A stretch of DNA of 64,000 bases. It comes from Dromaius novaehollandiae. Lineage: Eukaryota > Chordata > Aves > Casuariiformes > Dromaiidae. This document shows, one piece after another, positions 62,286 to 64,000 of the stretch (its first letter is position 1; each line of letters starts with the position of its first letter). The stretch covers positions 20,393,501-20,457,500 of the forward strand of contig NC_088110.1 of assembly GCF_036370855.1 (NCBI RefSeq). The letters are read 5' to 3'. A program made the translations under genes and the position numbers. A model generated the notes under the pieces. The model was given only the letters and a program-made list of their open reading frames with translations. It had not been told where the DNA came from and did no database searches.

Positions 62286-64000
62286 GGCTGTCTGGGAGAG
62301 TATCCGTACTTGCCTGAAGGTGTGCAGCTAAGGAATCTTTCTGATAAAACTTCAATGAAATCACCATATTCCCACAGGAAGCTTGAGTTTTCAACAGCTC
62401 TAAATCACTCAAAAGCAGATGAAAAATTTCTAGGCGTTTTAATCACGTGCTATGTGATGGATGTGAGTGGCTGCTCAGCTGGGGGCATAACACATGTGGA
62501 ACCATCCCCATGGCCTTGTCTGTGGGGTCATTCAAGACATGTCCTGAAATGTTTCCTCCCTTAATTTAGTTGCTACAGAAAAATGCTATTTGGCTCACTG
62601 AGAAATGAGAGCAAACTTGGGCCAAACACACCACTTGCATATTGTAAGCCAGTCAGTAAGTGTCAGTAGGAATACTGATATGCTTTTATTTGAGACCTTG
62701 CTAGTCACCTTCTGCGGAAGGATTTAAATATAAGAAATCAAAGCTTAAAGCTTGTACCCTAATTATATTTTAAACCTTAGACTCAGATTCTCTACAGATT
62801 TCAGTGTTTTGCTGTGTGTGAATACATTCAAATATTATGCTGGCAAATGACAGAGTGAAGCTTTAAAATGCCTCATGGGAATAGATTTAAAACCTAGCAT
62901 AAAATGTATTTCCATACTCAGTGTCCAGCTAATGTCAGTGTGATGGCATTAGCATGTAATACCTACTATTAATTCAATTTTAATTTTGTCCTGCTGCTTA
63001 TCCTTGAAGGGATGAACAGAGTGACTGGCTGTTGTGAAAATCAAGCGGAGCTTCTATTTGACTAGTTCAACTTTGGTCTTTTGTTAACATCAGCTTTAGA
63101 TGGAGAATATAGCTCCAGGAATCATTCAACCATAACAAAATCTAGGTCCTGATTCAAAGGTTATTGAAATTAATACTGGGTTGAAACTAGTTTTGCTGAA
63201 ACGTGTGTTAGTCAATAGGAAACTGTTCAAGTAGAATTTGAATCCACATTTTTTTATGACATCTCATTGCAAAGCCTCAGGTCATAGCTGAGATTCTCAA
63301 AACATCAGAATTTCTCTTGTGCAAGAACTTTCATGACTGCTTAACTTGGTTCTCTGCTATGGCTGTTACCCTAATTTTATAGAGCCTTTTGGGAGAGAGA
63401 TTCTTGGCTTGCTCTGTTTTTCCTGAGAACCCAACTGTGGTATATTCTCCAGAAAAGTGAGGGGAAGCTCATTAAAATTGCATGAGTTGCTTTTCATGTG
63501 TGGTGTTTTGAAGTTGCAGACTGCATTTTTGGCACAGGTTGCATCTAACTTGGAATAACATGAATGAAAATAAATAAAAACATGGTGTTGATAATGAATG
63601 GTGGGTAACCTTAGAGAAACTAAAGGATCTTTCTGTCTTTCCAGATTTATACTCTATAAAATTCTGATTAATATGTCTTTGTAACAGCTAACCAGATTCT
63701 CTCTATTTTATAGAAGGACAAGAGTAGCTGTGGAAACCTAAGCAATTAGTTTTCTTTGACAGGAGTTGCTTTAGTTGCATTTCAAAGCTGATATATCAAA
63801 GGTGCGATGCCCGTCACATCTTAGAAGAATCTCACTGCTTTGCAGTGAGGAAGTCCTGACAATGAAGTGCGTGTGTGATTTGAATGAATTAGGGTGACAA
63901 TGTCCTGTACACGTCTCGTGAAATAGTGACCTTCATGTGTTCCTTTCTGCGGATCTGTGAAGGGATCATAATCTTAAAGCTGCTTTTGATCTCCCAAATG
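62286..64000. other. Intron 1, nothing recognised
   Basis: AT-leaning sequence up to the window end. No CDH13 exon 2, RNA gene or repeat family was recognised. Confidence 0.45.

Larger units (their letters stand above)
22528..64000 (+). other. CDH13: CDH13 intron 1, 5' part, continuing past the window
   Basis: More than 41 kb follow the exon 1 donor, and I found no sequence that could encode the expected exon 2 peptide (rest of the signal peptide, then the ...CTPGFQQK... start of the prodomain). CDH13 intron 1 is very long in human, so this fits. The + strand is generally T- and G-leaning, as expected for a transcribed sense strand. No nested gene was recognised. Structured elements inside are listed separately. 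Confidence 0.8.

Noticed and set aside
22528..64000. CDH13 exon 2 within the window
   Set aside because: No stretch was found that could encode the expected end of the signal peptide and prodomain start. The human intron is very long, so absence is expected.
1..64000. CRISPR arrays, tRNA/rRNA genes, intact proviruses or prokaryote-style operons
   Set aside because: No regularly spaced direct repeats with unique spacers, no cloverleaf or rRNA signatures, no retroviral ORFs or paired LTRs. Splice signals and SINE/LINE relics show a vertebrate genome.

Overview
The window is vertebrate nuclear DNA, most likely from a bird or another archosaur/turtle-line reptile. It is AT-rich and almost free of coding sequence. 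It has few recent repeats: one clear CR1 LINE tail and a set of very degenerate MIR-like or palindromic amniote repeat relics. The one confidently identified gene is CDH13 (T-cadherin, also called H- or truncated cadherin) on the + strand. Its first coding exon lies at 22477-22521 and encodes MQHKTQLTLSFLLSQ, followed directly by a strong splice donor. The peptide matches the start of chicken T-cadherin as I recall it, is close to the human start (MQPRTPLVLCVLLSQ), and ends at the phase-0 exon 1 boundary I recall for human CDH13.

Layout. 1-18.7 kb: gene-poor DNA upstream of CDH13, with one unidentified candidate coding exon at 1301-1594, several old repeat relics and long homopolymers. 18.7-20.2 kb: a promoter-like zone with CpGs, two TATA-like boxes, a CRE-like site and a perfect everted nuclear-receptor-type palindrome. 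It also holds a GC-rich candidate first exon on the minus strand (19507-19832) and a degenerate array of about 20-bp TTAAT-headed units. Strand composition flips here from A+C-rich to G+T-rich, as expected at a divergent transcription start. 20.2-22.5 kb: G/T-rich DNA leading into CDH13 exon 1, whose leader carries a short in-frame upstream ORF. 22.5-64 kb: the 5' part of CDH13 intron 1. It contains a CpG island at about 23.69-24.24 kb, smaller CpG clusters at about 34.5, 35.4 and 58.7 kb, one CR1 fragment, several ancient repeat relics, a TAAT-rich duplication at 44.02 kb and simple repeats. Exon 2 was not seen.

CDH13 encodes a GPI-anchored cadherin that lacks a cytoplasmic tail. This window holds only its start codon, the first part of its signal peptide and regulatory sequence. 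I found no CRISPR array, tRNA, rRNA, intact transposon, intact provirus or operon. The points most worth checking are the uORF, the upstream divergent promoter zone and the placement of the CpG island inside intron 1 instead of over exon 1.
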